Shown here one piece after another: positions 46,187-55,532 of a stretch of DNA of 64,000 nucleotides. Each line of letters opens with the position of its first letter. Within the stretch, counting starts at the first letter, position 1. Location of the stretch: assembly GCA_963697705.1 (NCBI GenBank), contig CAVOPA010000003.1:930001-994000 (forward strand), given 5' to 3'. Below the pieces are notes generated by a model. The model saw nothing but the letters and a program-made list of their open reading frames with translations, was not told the origin of the DNA and did not search any database. The translations under genes and the position numbers were made by a program. The stretch comes from CAVUCH01 sp963697705 (GTDB taxonomy: Bacteria; Acidobacteriota; Vicinamibacteria; Vicinamibacterales; JAENWD01).

Positions 46187-46456
46187 TTGACACTGACCAG
46201 GGACAAGAAAACCGAGATCATCGGGACCTACAAGACGCACGAGGGCGACACCGGGTCTCCCGAGGTGCAAGTGGCGATTTTGAGCGAGCGCATCAACTAT
46301 CTCACCGAGCATTTCAAGACCCACGCGAAAGATCACCACTCACGCCGCGGCTTGCTGAAGCTGGTTGGCCAGCGCCGTCGGCTGCTCGACTACCTGAAGC
46401 ACAAAGACACGTCGCGCTACGCGGAATTGATCCGCCGCCTCGGCATTCGCAAATAG
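46187..46456 (+). CDS. rpsO: 30S ribosomal protein S15
   Basis: An 89-residue protein from the TTG start at 46187, exactly the usual length of S15. It binds the central domain of 16S rRNA and forms a bridge to the 50S subunit. Conserved sequence includes EIIGTYKTHEGDTGSPEVQV, ILSERINYLTEHFKTHAKDH (written in part), HSRRGLLKLVGQRRRLLDYL and RYAELIRRLGIRK. A longer frame from 46151 adds 12 non-conserved residues that coincide with the leader. GGAGGGT is the ribosome binding site. Confidence 0.96.
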   Translation: MTLTRDKKTEIIGTYKTHEGDTGSPEVQVAILSERINYLTEHFKTHAKDHHSRRGLLKLVGQRRRLLDYLKHKDTSRYAELIRRLGIRK

Positions 46457-46643
46457 AGAGACAGTGAGTGTCGGCTGCCGCAGGGCGGTGGCCGATTCCC
46501 TTCCGTGACGACCCTGACCCAAGCGCCCCCTGCGACTCTCGTCGACGCGCCGCGCCACCCGACCTCCTCTCGTGCGAGCGCAGACGCCTGTCGCGGCCGG
46601 GCTCCGAGCGGCTTCCACTCCGAGCGTTCATCGAGGCAAGGCT

Positions 46644-48770
46644 ATGCACACGCGTAACGTCACCATCGGCTCCGACACCATCTCCTTCGAAACGGGCAAG
46701 CTGGCCAAGCAGGCTGACGGCTCGGTCATCGTGCGCCTCGGCGACACGATGGTGCTCGTCACCGCCTGCTACGCGGCGAACCCGCGCGAGGGCATCGACT
46801 TCCTGCCGCTCACGGTCGACTACCGGGAATACACCTACGCGTCGGGCCGCATCCCAGGCGGCTTCTTCAAGCGCGAGGGCAAGCCGTCCGAGAAGGAAGT
46901 GCTCACGAGCCGGATGACCGATCGGCCGATCCGGCCGCTGTTCCCGAACGGCTGGCGTCACGAGACGCAGGTGATCGCGCTCGTCCTCTCGGCCGACGCC
47001 GAGAACGATTCCGACGTGCTCGCCATCACCGGCGCGTCGGCGGCGCTCGCCATCTCCGAGATTCCGTTCCAGAAGACGATCGCCAGCGTGCGCGTCGGCC
47101 TGGTGGATGGTCAGTTCGTGATCAATCCGACCTACCCGCAACGGCGCCAGAGCCGTCTCGACCTGATCGTGGCGGGCAGCCGCGACGGCATCGTGATGGT
47201 CGAGGCCGGCGCGAAGGAAGCGACCGAAGAGGAAGTCGTCGAAGCGCTCGACCAGGCGCAGGCCGCCATCCGGCAGATTGTCGACGTCATCGACGATCTC
47301 GCCAAGGAAGTCGGCAAGAAGAAGCGCGAGGTCGTGAGGAAGGAAGTGTCGCGCGAGTTCTATCGCGAGGTCGAGGAGAAGGTGCTCGTTCCGCTCAGCG
47401 AAGCGATGCGCATCCGCGGCAAGCTGGAGAACTACGACCGCGTCGACGAGGTGCTCGAAGAGCTGATCGCATCGCTGCCCGAGGGCGAGGTGCAGCGCAA
47501 GGTCGAGGCAAAGTCCATCTTCAAGGAGCTCAAGGAGAAGGTGCTGCGCGACGAGGTGCTCGAGCACGGCGTGCGCCTCGACGGCCGGAAATTCGATGAG
47601 ATCCGCGCCATCTGGAGCGAAGTCGGCGTGCTGCCGCGCGTGCACGGATCGGCGGTGTTCACCCGCGGCGAGACGCAGGCGCTCGTCACCGCGACGCTCG
47701 GGACGGCCGACGATCAGCAGAAGGTCGAAACCGTCGATGGCGACGGCTACAAGCGCTTCATGCTGCACTACAACTTCCCGCCCTTCTCGGTCGGCGAGGT
47801 GGCGTTCCTGCGCGGGCCCGGCCGGCGCGAAGTGGGCCATGGCGCCCTGGCGGAGCGGGCGCTCACTCCGGTCGTGCCGGCCGAAGAGAAGTTCCCGTAC
47901 ACCGTGCGCGTCGTCTCCGATATCCTCGAGTCGAACGGCTCGTCGTCGATGGCATCGGTCTGCGGCGGCACCATGGCGATGATGGACGCGGGCGTGCCGC
48001 TCGCGGCCCCGGTCGCGGGCATCGCGATGGGCCTGATCATGGACGAGCAGACCGGCAAGCACGCCGTGCTGAGCGACATCGCCGGCGCCGAAGACCACTA
48101 CGGCGACATGGACTTCAAAGTGGCCGGCACGGCGAAGGGAATCACGGCGCTGCAGATGGACATCAAGGTGGGCGGCATCACCGCCGACGTCATGCGCGAG
48201 GCGCTGCACCAGGCGCGCGCCGGCCGGCTGTTCATCCTCGGGAAGATGGCCGAGACGCTGGCCACGCCGCGGGGCAACATCTCAACCTTCGCGCCCCGCA
48301 TCATCACCATCAAGATTCCGGTCGACAAGATCCGCGACGTCATCGGGCCGGGCGGCAAGATGATCCGCAGCATCATCGACCGCACGGGCGTGAAGATCGA
48401 CGTCGAGGACGATGGACGGGTGAATGTGGCGTCTGCCGACGAGGCGTCGGCACGCAAGGCCATCGGCATGATCCAGGAGCTGACCGCGACGCCTGAACTG
48501 AACAAGACCTATCTCGGCAAGGTCCAGCGCATCACCGATTTCGGCGCCTTCGTCGAGATCATGCCGGGCACCGACGGTTTGCTGCACGTCTCGGAGATCG
48601 CGAACCACCGCGTGAAGGACGTGCGCGACGAGCTGAAGGAAGGCGAGCAGCTGCTCGTGAAAGTGATCAACATCGACCCGACCGGCAAGATTCGGCTGAG
48701 CCGTAAGGCGTTGCTGAACGAAGCCGACGCGCAGCAGACCGCCGAACCCGCGGGTAAGCCAACCGCCTGA
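46644..48770 (+). CDS. pnp: Polyribonucleotide nucleotidyltransferase (PNPase)
   Basis: A 708-residue 3'-to-5' phosphorolytic exoribonuclease, part of the RNA degradosome in many bacteria. Two RNase PH-like domains are visible (LGDTMVLVTACYAANPREG; FTRGETQALVTATLG, with the GGTMAMMDAGVPL and MDFKVAGTAKGITALQMD segments of the active site). They are separated by a helical domain. A KH domain (VIGPGGKMIRSIIDRTGVKI) and an S1 domain (YLGKVQRITDFGAFVEIMPG) follow. The ATG at 46644 follows AGGCAAGG and the family start (NVTIGSDTISFETGKLAKQ). It ends before a strong terminator. Confidence 0.96.
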   Translation: MHTRNVTIGSDTISFETGKLAKQADGSVIVRLGDTMVLVTACYAANPREGIDFLPLTVDYREYTYASGRIPGGFFKREGKPSEKEVLTSRMTDRPIRPLFPNGWRHETQVIALVLSADAENDSDVLAITGASAALAISEIPFQKTIASVRVGLVDGQFVINPTYPQRRQSRLDLIVAGSRDGIVMVEAGAKEATEEEVVEALDQAQAAIRQIVDVIDDLAKEVGKKKREVVRKEVSREFYREVEEKVLVPLSEAMRIRGKLENYDRVDEVLEELIASLPEGEVQRKVEAKSIFKELKEKVLRDEVLEHGVRLDGRKFDEIRAIWSEVGVLPRVHGSAVFTRGETQALVTATLGTADDQQKVETVDGDGYKRFMLHYNFPPFSVGEVAFLRGPGRREVGHGALAERALTPVVPAEEKFPYTVRVVSDILESNGSSSMASVCGGTMAMMDAGVPLAAPVAGIAMGLIMDEQTGKHAVLSDIAGAEDHYGDMDFKVAGTAKGITALQMDIKVGGITADVMREALHQARAGRLFILGKMAETLATPRGNISTFAPRIITIKIPVDKIRDVIGPGGKMIRSIIDRTGVKIDVEDDGRVNVASADEASARKAIGMIQELTATPELNKTYLGKVQRITDFGAFVEIMPGTDGLLHVSEIANHRVKDVRDELKEGEQLLVKVINIDPTGKIRLSRKALLNEADAQQTAEPAGKPTA

Positions 48771-48874
48771 GCCGACCGCGGCAGAGGCGAACCGGTGGCC
48801 CGCTGCGTCCGTGTGCTGCATCGGTTACGATGAGATAGCTGCCCCCCGCCCGGGATTCAGCAGTCACCCGGAGA

Positions 48875-48907
48875 GGGCGGAGCGGCTGGCTCCGCCCTTT
48901 TCTGTTT
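48875..48907 (+). terminator. Rho-independent terminator after pnp
   Basis: A perfect nine-base stem GGGCGGAGC/GCTCCGCCC with a five-base loop (48875-48897) is followed by TTTTCTGTTT. It closes the rimP-to-pnp gene block. Confidence 0.9.
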
Positions 48908-48961
48908 CAGGCGCGTCGATCGACCGAAACTATGCAGGTGGCGTCTAAAGCTTGGGAGCCT

Positions 48962-49372
48962 ATGGAAATCCGGGCAGCGACTCGTCTGGTCATGGCTGGT
49001 GTGCTCACGGGCGCCGCGGCGCTGGCCTGGACCACGCTTGGCGGCACCGACGCGCTGGCCGTGCGTCTCGGTGCACAGGAACAGGCACCCGTTCAGCGCG
49101 AAGTGACGGTGGCCGCGAAGAAATACTCCTTCGATCCCGGCCGGATTGAAGTGAACCAGAACGATCTGGTGCGGGTCACGCTCCGAAGCGACGACATCGC
49201 ACACAGCTTCACCATCGATACCTACCGGATCGCAAAGCGCGTCGGGGCGGGGCAGACCGTCACCTTCGAGTTCAGGGCCGACCAGGCTGGAACGTTTCCG
49301 ATCTACTGCAACCTGCGCCAGGAAGACGGCTGCCGCACCATGCGGGGCGAGCTGGTGGTGCACGGAAAGTAA
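48962..49372 (+). CDS. Exported cupredoxin-like protein
   Basis: About 136 residues from the ATG at 48962, which has GGGAG just upstream (an ATG at 48932 is possible). A signal or anchor segment (VMAGVLTGAAALAW) leads to a cupredoxin domain resembling the CuA-type fold of cytochrome oxidase subunit II: VAAKKYSFDPGRIEVNQNDL, AHSFTIDTYRI with a ligand His, and YCNLRQEDGCRTMRGEL with two Cys and a Met. The usual second His between the Cys residues is not visible, so the copper centre may be mononuclear or altered. It probably carries electrons in the periplasm. It is convergent with the M48 gene. Confidence 0.82.
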   Translation: MEIRAATRLVMAGVLTGAAALAWTTLGGTDALAVRLGAQEQAPVQREVTVAAKKYSFDPGRIEVNQNDLVRVTLRSDDIAHSFTIDTYRIAKRVGAGQTVTFEFRADQAGTFPIYCNLRQEDGCRTMRGELVVHGK

Positions 49373-49384
49373 CGCATCCGACAT

Positions 49385-50497
49385 TCACGCAGTCCGCCCC
49401 TCGGCCCACCTGGTCGCCGCGTCCAACCGTTCCTCTAGTGGCGGATGGCTGTAGAACAGCCATTGCACGATACGCGATGGCCGCTCCTCCGCGAGGTTCT
49501 GCGCTCCGAGCCGCCGCATCGCCGACGAAAACGCCGCCGGGTTGCGCGTCAGTTCCAGCGCGAAACGGTCGGCACGCCGCTCGTGGCTGCGTGAGAGCGC
49601 CAGCGCACCGGGCATCAGCGCGAACGATACGCCGCCGACGGCGAGCACCAGCAGCGGCAGGCCGGCGGGATCTGCGATGGACGCGAGGCCGACGCGCGGC
49701 CCCAGCCACTCGAGCACACGGTGCGCCGCGTAGAACCCGATGAGGGTCAGCACCGTCTCGTAGGCAATCCCGGTCCAGATATCGCGATACACGTGATGCG
49801 CGAGCTCGTGGGCGAGCACCACCTCGATCTCGTCGTCCGAATACTGGCCGAGCATCGTGTCGGCGATCAGGATCCGCCGCGTCCGCCCGATGCCGGCGAG
49901 CGCCGCATTCGCCTTGACGGTCTTCGCTCCGAGCTCCCACCGGAACACGCCCATCACGCGTGCGCCGGCACGCGCCGCCAGCCGCTCGAGGCGCTCGGTG
50001 AGCGCAGGCGCGTCGAGCGGACTGAAGCGAAAGAACACGGGCAGGAGCACGACAGGCGCGAGGTGCGCGAAGACGACGAGCACCGCCGCGAAAATCAGGC
50101 CCGAGACGAGCCACCACCGCTCGGGGAACGTGCGCATCGTCCAGTAGAGGATCGAGGCGAACCCGGTCAGCAACGCGAGGCCGACGGCCGTTCCTTTGAG
50201 GTGATCGGCGGCCCAGCCGCCCAGCGACTGGCGTGACAGGCTGTAGCGATGCTCGAGGACGTGGTTGCTGTAGAAGGCCAGCGGCAGGGCCCCGGCCTCG
50301 TGCAGCGCTGTGAGCGCGAGCACGTAGAGCACGATCCCCAGCGGCGCTGACGCCGTGACGGCGGTCACCGCCGCACGCAGCTGCACCGACCACGAAGTGG
50401 ACGCGAGCACAACGAGCAACGCCGCGCTCCACGCGAGTGACGCGACGGAGGCGCGGCGCTGGAGGCGATGGTACCTGGTGGCCTTGTCTTCGTTCAT
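49385..50497 (-). CDS. M48-family membrane metalloprotease (Ste24-like)
   Basis: A 370-residue integral membrane zinc protease resembling CAAX prenyl protease 1. Several hydrophobic segments (about residues 20-40, 50-75, 100-125, 130-155) surround the zinc motif HELAHHVYRDI (HExxH), and the third ligand lies in RSHERRADRFALEL. YSHPPLEERLDA near the C-terminus is another family hallmark. In bacteria such enzymes degrade damaged membrane proteins. It runs convergent to the cupredoxin gene, only 12 bases apart. The upstream neighbour on the same strand is the DUF4097-like lipoprotein, ending 27 bases before its start. Confidence 0.9.
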   Translation of the reverse strand: MNEDKATRYHRLQRRASVASLAWSAALLVVLASTSWSVQLRAAVTAVTASAPLGIVLYVLALTALHEAGALPLAFYSNHVLEHRYSLSRQSLGGWAADHLKGTAVGLALLTGFASILYWTMRTFPERWWLVSGLIFAAVLVVFAHLAPVVLLPVFFRFSPLDAPALTERLERLAARAGARVMGVFRWELGAKTVKANAALAGIGRTRRILIADTMLGQYSDDEIEVVLAHELAHHVYRDIWTGIAYETVLTLIGFYAAHRVLEWLGPRVGLASIADPAGLPLLVLAVGGVSFALMPGALALSRSHERRADRFALELTRNPAAFSSAMRRLGAQNLAEERPSRIVQWLFYSHPPLEERLDAATRWAEGRTA

Positions 50498-50524
50498 GCT
50501 CGGCGGGCGCGGGCCCGAGCAGCG

Positions 50525-51343
50525 CTATCGGCCGGTGATGTGGATCCCGCCGTTGGTGGTTGACAGCTCGATGCGCGTGCCGCCGCCGTTCAGATGTCCC
50601 TCGACCCGGCGCCGGCTCTGCTCGCCGACCGACTCCAGCGCAAGGCTGTCGTCGATGTGGACGCCGCCATTGACGACCCGCGCGGAGATGTCGGCCTTGG
50701 CGGTCTTGGGCACCTGCAATTGCAGGCCCCCGTTCACCGTCTCGAGCCTCACGCCGCCCGCCGAGACGGACGCGAGGTCGATCTCCACCCCACCGTTCGT
50801 CGTGTTCGCGTCGATGTGACCCGACAGGCCGTCACCCTTGATGCCGCCGTTCACCGAGGTTGCAGTGACCTCGTTGACGAGGCCATTCAGCCGGACGCCG
50901 CCGTTCTTCGTTCGGGCCTGGACAGTGGTCGACCTCGGCACCTTGATGAAGTAGCGGACTTCGTAGTTGGTGCGCCCCGAGCTTTGTGGCGCCTTCGTCT
51001 CGAGGCGCACCGCATCGGGCTTGACGTCTTCGCGAATCTCGAGCTGCTTCAGGGCCGTCTGCGCAGCCTCGTCACTGGATGCCTTGGCCACCCGCTCCGC
51101 CCGCACTTCGACCGTGGAGTCGTCAGTGCCCTGCTCGATGGTGATCATCCCGTTGCTGTTCGTCACCTCGAATCGAGCACCGGCCGTCACCGTATAGGTC
51201 TTTTTCCACTCATCGCTTGCGCGGCCGGACGCAAGGTCGATGGAAAACCCGCCGCCGCCCGCCTTGACGTCACAGCCGCCCCCGGCAAGCCCGGCCAGGG
51301 CCAGGCACAAGGCCAGTAGCGACGTCCGTGCAGTTCGTGACAT
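50525..51343 (-). CDS. Lipoprotein with DUF4097-like beta-solenoid repeats
   Basis: About 272 residues. ATG 51343 is preferred because GGAGG lies eight bases upstream; a GTG at 51349 is also in frame. The leader ends in a lipobox (LALAGLAGGGC), so Cys is probably lipid-modified. The mature part carries six evenly spaced turns built on Asn-Gly-Gly: RTKNGGVRLNG, TSVNGGIKGDG, TTNGGVEIDL, TVNGGLQLQV, VVNGGVHIDD and STTNGGIHITG. This is the DUF4097/DUF4098 adhesin-like pattern predicted to form a beta-solenoid. Its role is unknown. It likely shares a transcript with the M48 protease. Confidence 0.82.
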   Translation of the reverse strand: MSRTARTSLLALCLALAGLAGGGCDVKAGGGGFSIDLASGRASDEWKKTYTVTAGARFEVTNSNGMITIEQGTDDSTVEVRAERVAKASSDEAAQTALKQLEIREDVKPDAVRLETKAPQSSGRTNYEVRYFIKVPRSTTVQARTKNGGVRLNGLVNEVTATSVNGGIKGDGLSGHIDANTTNGGVEIDLASVSAGGVRLETVNGGLQLQVPKTAKADISARVVNGGVHIDDSLALESVGEQSRRRVEGHLNGGGTRIELSTTNGGIHITGR

Positions 51344-51471
51344 GTCCACGCCTCCGGGGGTAGATACGGCCCGGGCGCTCCGGCGGTTCGCAGGGACGCC
51401 ACGCCAGGGCTGCAGGCTGAGCCCTCAGCGGCTGGCCGTCCTTTTTGGCCTCCGGCTCGCCCGCGGCTGCT

Positions 51472-54400
51472 TCAGTTCAGCCTGACGGAGATCAGCTTCG
51501 AGACCCCAGGCTCCTCCATTGTCACCCCGTACAGGCGATCGGCGATCTCCATCGTCTTGCGGTTGTGCGTGATCAGGATGAACTGCGTGTGGTGCAGCAT
51601 CCCCTTCAGCATCTCCACGAACCGCCCGATGTTCGCATCGTCCAGCGGCGCGTCGATCTCGTCCAGCAGGCAGAACGGGCTCGGCTTGTACTTGAAGATC
51701 GCGAACATCAACGCGATGGCGGTCATCGCCTTCTCGCCGCCGGAGAGCAACTGGACGCTCTGCAGGCGCTTTCCGGGCGGCGACGCCACGATGTCGATGC
51801 CGCTCTCGAGCGGGTCGCTTTCATCGAGCAGGGTGATGCCGGCGCGACCGCCGCCGAACAACGTGCTGAACGTGGCCTGGAAGTTCAGGTTGATCGCGGT
51901 GAAGGCCTCACGGAACCGCGCCTTGGACGTTTCGTCGATGCGCCGGATGGCCTCGCCTGTGGCGGCGATGGAGTCGACCAGGTCCTTGCGCTGCGTCGTG
52001 AGGAACACGTGACGCGACTCGAGCTCGTCGAACTGCTCGATGGCCATCATGTTCACCGGCCCGAGCCGATCGATCTTGTCGCGGAGCGTGGCGATGGCTT
52101 CGTCGGCGGTGAGGCTGGGCAACGGCTCTGCCGCAGCCGCGGCGTTCGCCGCATCCGTGTCTGCCGCGGACGGCTCGGTCCCGTCCTCCCCGGTCTCGTC
52201 CGGCTCCTCGGCCGCGATCGCCCGGGCATCCGGCACCGTCGCGCCGTCCCGCTCCATCTGTTCGACCTCGGCGAGCACCTCGTCGAGCGAGGCCTGCACG
52301 GCTTCGGCCGCCTGCGCGGCAAGGTGCGCGAGATCGCTCTCGGCGGTGGCTCGCGCGATCTCCAGCCCCGCCACGTCGGTCCGCACGGTGTCGTGCTCCG
52401 CACGCGCCTCGCGGATGGTGCTCTCCCGTGCATCCGCATTCGCGTGGGCGGCCGTGACGAGCTCCTCTTCGACACGAACCGCGGCGCGCAGCTCCTCGAG
52501 GGCGTGGATGTCCGCGTCGAGCGCGCGCACGCCCTCGGCGATCGCCTCGACCAGGCTGCTCCGCTTCTGATCCTTGTCGTTCCGCTCCGCTCGCAGCTGC
52601 ACGATGCGGGCGTCGAGTTCGCGCGCGGCATCTTCCAGCCGGTGCACCTCCGCCTCGAGAGCGGACGCGCGCTCGGTGAGCCGCGCCGAGGCGGCCTTCG
52701 CTTCCGACACCCGATGGCTGATGCGGTCCACGGTCTCGCGTGCCGCAAACAGCCGCCGCTGCGCGGTGTTCAGGCGCTCGTCGGCGGCGCGCTGCTCCAG
52801 CTCGATGCGGGTGATCGACTCGCGCGCTTCGACCTGGCGCGCGTCGAGCTGCACGCGCCTCGTCTTCCGCGCGCCGGCGCTCGAGTGAGAGCTGCTCGCC
52901 CCTGCGCGAGAGCCGCGTAGCATCCTCCCGGGCACGCGCGAGCTGCGCCTCGAAGCCGACGATGGCCTTCTCGTGCTGATGCAGATCGACGGCGGCGGCG
53001 CCGATCGCCTGCTGCGTCGTGACGATCGCGTCTCCCAGTGCCGCCACCCGCGCAGCCAGCGCCGACACCGCGTCCCGTTCGGCGGCAATGCGCTCACGCA
53101 GCTCCCGGATCTCACCTTTCGTCGCGAGAATGCCGCGCGCCTCGGCGGCCGCCCCGCCGTACACCAGGTGCGTGCCGCGCAGGACGTCGCCGCCGATGGT
53201 CGCAATCGCCACGCCGCTCTCACGAACCGCGGCCGCCGCGTCTTCGTACGACTCCGCGATCCACGCCTCGCCCAAGGCTTCGCCGATCTCGCGTGCGTAC
53301 GGACCCGTGGCGCGCGCCACCTCTCCGAGCGACCGCAGCCCCGGTGCAGGAGCCGTACGCGGCTCGTCGGATGTCTCTGCCCCGCCCTCGAGCACCAGGA
53401 ACCCGCAGCGTCCGGCGTTGTGCTCGCGCACCAGCCGCAGGCCCGCCTGCGCGTGTTCGTGGCTGCGCACGATGACGTGCTGCAGCAGGTCACCGAGCAG
53501 CGCCTCGGCGGCGCGCTCGTACTGCCGATCGACATCGAGATAGTCGGCAACCGCGCCAAGCTGTCCGACGGCCCCGTTGGCCTGCGCGAGCACGACGCGT
53601 GCGGCATCGCCGTACCCGGCACGCTCCGCATCGAGCTCTTCGAGCGACCGCAGCCGCGCGGTCGCGCCGGCCAGCTCGTGCTCGCGTGCCCGAAGCTCGC
53701 GCGCGAGCGCCTCGTGTTCGCTGCGGGCGGCAACCAGAGCGGCCTCGTGGGTGGCCCGGAGCGCGTGCGCACGCGAATGTGCGGCCTGCGCCTCCCGAAG
53801 TCCATCCTCGGCCGCCAGTCGCGCCGACGCGAGCGCTTCGCGCTCGATGCGGAGATCGCTCTCCTCTACTTCCAGGGTTCCCAGCGTCTGTGAAACGCGC
53901 TCCCGGGCGGCGGTCGCGCTCTGGATCGCATGCCGCAGCGCGGTCGCCGCGTTGATGGCCGCAAACACCTCGTTGCGTGCGGCTTCGACGTCGCCGTCGA
54001 GCCCTTCGAGGTCGCGGAGAGCCGCCTGGTGCGCCTCCTGCTCCGCCGCGAGCGTGGCAAGGGCCTCGCGCCGTTCGGTCTCCGCCTGCGCGCTCGCCTG
54101 CCGCCGCTCGTCGATCTGGATCCGCCCCGGCTCGCGACGAGTCTCGAGCAGCGCCACCTCCACGTCCATCTCGGCGGTGCGCGACTCCAGCGCGGCGACC
54201 TGCTGCCGATGCAGCTCCACCTGCTGCTCCCGCCGCTGCGTCTCGAGCTCGCGCGCATGTGCGCGCTCGCGCACCGCCGTCGCGCGGGCTTCGGCCTCGG
54301 CGAGCTCAATCCGCACGCGGCCGAGTGCGCCTTCGAGCTCCGCCACACGCGCGGCGGCCAGCGCCTCGCGCTCGCGCCCCTGCGCGAGCCGTGTACGGGT

Positions 54401-55228
54401 GCCGTCGATCGACGACGAGAGCTCGCGGTATCGGCGCGCGAACAGCACCTTCTCCCAGCGGCGGAGCTCCTCGCGCAGCCGGCGATAGCGGCGCGCCTTC
54501 GCGGCCTGGCGCTTCAACGTGCCGCGCTGCTTCTCGACCTCGAACACGATGTCGTCGACGCGCGTGAGGTTCTGCTGCGCGGCATCGAGCTTCAGCTCGG
54601 CGGCGCGGCGGCGCGACTTGTACTTCGTGATCCCCGCGGCCTCTTCGATCAGCTGCCGGCGATCGGCGGGACGCGAACTGAGGATCAAGCCAATCTTGCC
54701 CTGCTCGATGATCGCGTACGCCTTGGCGCCGAGACCGGTGTCCATCAGGAGCTCGTGGACGTCCTTGAGCCGGCAGATCTGCCCGTCGATCAGATACTCG
54801 CTCTCACCCGATCGATACAGCCGGCGGATCACTTCGACATGCCGGTCCGTGATCGGGAGAAGAGCGTGGCCATTGCCGTTCCCGTTCACGGGTCCATGCC
54901 CGTTCCCGTTGCCGCTCGCCTCGGTCTCGTCGCCCGGGTGATGCCGCTCCGACGCGGGCGCCGAGGTGACGTTCGCGAGCAGCAGACGCACTTCCGCGGA
55001 CCCGGTGGGCTTGCGGGCGTCGCTGCCGCTGAAGATCACGTCTTCCATCCGGTCGCCGCGCAGGCTCTTCGCGCTCTGCTCGCCCAGCACCCACGTGATC
55101 GCATCGGCGACATTGCTCTTGCCGCACCCGTTCGGGCCGACGATGGCGGTGACCCCCTGGTCGAAGGCAAGCTCCGACCGATCCGAAAAGGACTTGAAAC
55201 CGGCGATCTCGAGGCGTTGCAGGCGCAT
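51472..55228 (-). CDS. smc: Chromosome condensation protein SMC (one frameshift)
   Basis: A condensin-type ATPase that folds and segregates the chromosome. The N-terminal ATPase half has AIVGPNGCGKSNVADAITWV (Walker A) and SLRGDRMEDVIFSGSDARK. Two long coiled coils flank a hinge (about residues 530-660). The C-terminal half has LLSGGEKAMTAIALMFAIFK (signature) and CLLDEIDAPLDDANI (Walker B). The frame breaks at about 52850-52862 in the second coiled coil; removing one base gives 1251 residues. Because smc is conserved and usually important, a sequencing insertion is the likely cause. It is preceded by a 300-base gap and runs opposite to tatA. Confidence 0.93.
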
Positions 55229-55532
55229 GATGGTGCTTCCCCGTGTCCGTGATTGTTCTCGACCGTCGCGGCATGCACCCGTCCCGGCGGACCTCCGGCG
55301 CAGGCCGGCACACGTCTACCGGTCAAGCGGCTGGGATGCGCTCGGGATACCCGCTCAGCTGGGATTGGACGACGACGACCGCGACCTGCGCAGCCCTTTT
55401 CGCATCCCGTGAGGGGATGCGGCCCCGGGGCCGCTCAGACGGCGGTGAGTGTAGCAAGGCCCATGCATAGTGGCAAGGGCAATCTGCTACGCAACATTTG
55501 GTGGTCGCCGGCCGAGCCTTCCGTGATTTGAC
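55229..55532. other. Intergenic region with small hairpin
   Basis: About 300 bases between the S41 protease gene end and the smc start (both minus strand). It contains a perfect seven-base hairpin GCATCCC/GGGATGC at 55402-55420, followed by a GGCCCCGGGGCC palindrome. There is no T-run, so neither is a clear terminator. The smc promoter should lie here but was not identified. Confidence 0.4.

Noticed and set aside
46314..48209. 631-codon minus-strand open frame
   Set aside because: It is antisense to rpsO and pnp. The translated sequence is His/Arg/Asp-rich shadow sequence.
53930..55252. 440-codon plus-strand open frame
   Set aside because: It lies entirely over the smc N-terminal half, whose Walker A and coiled-coil sequence are clear on the other strand.
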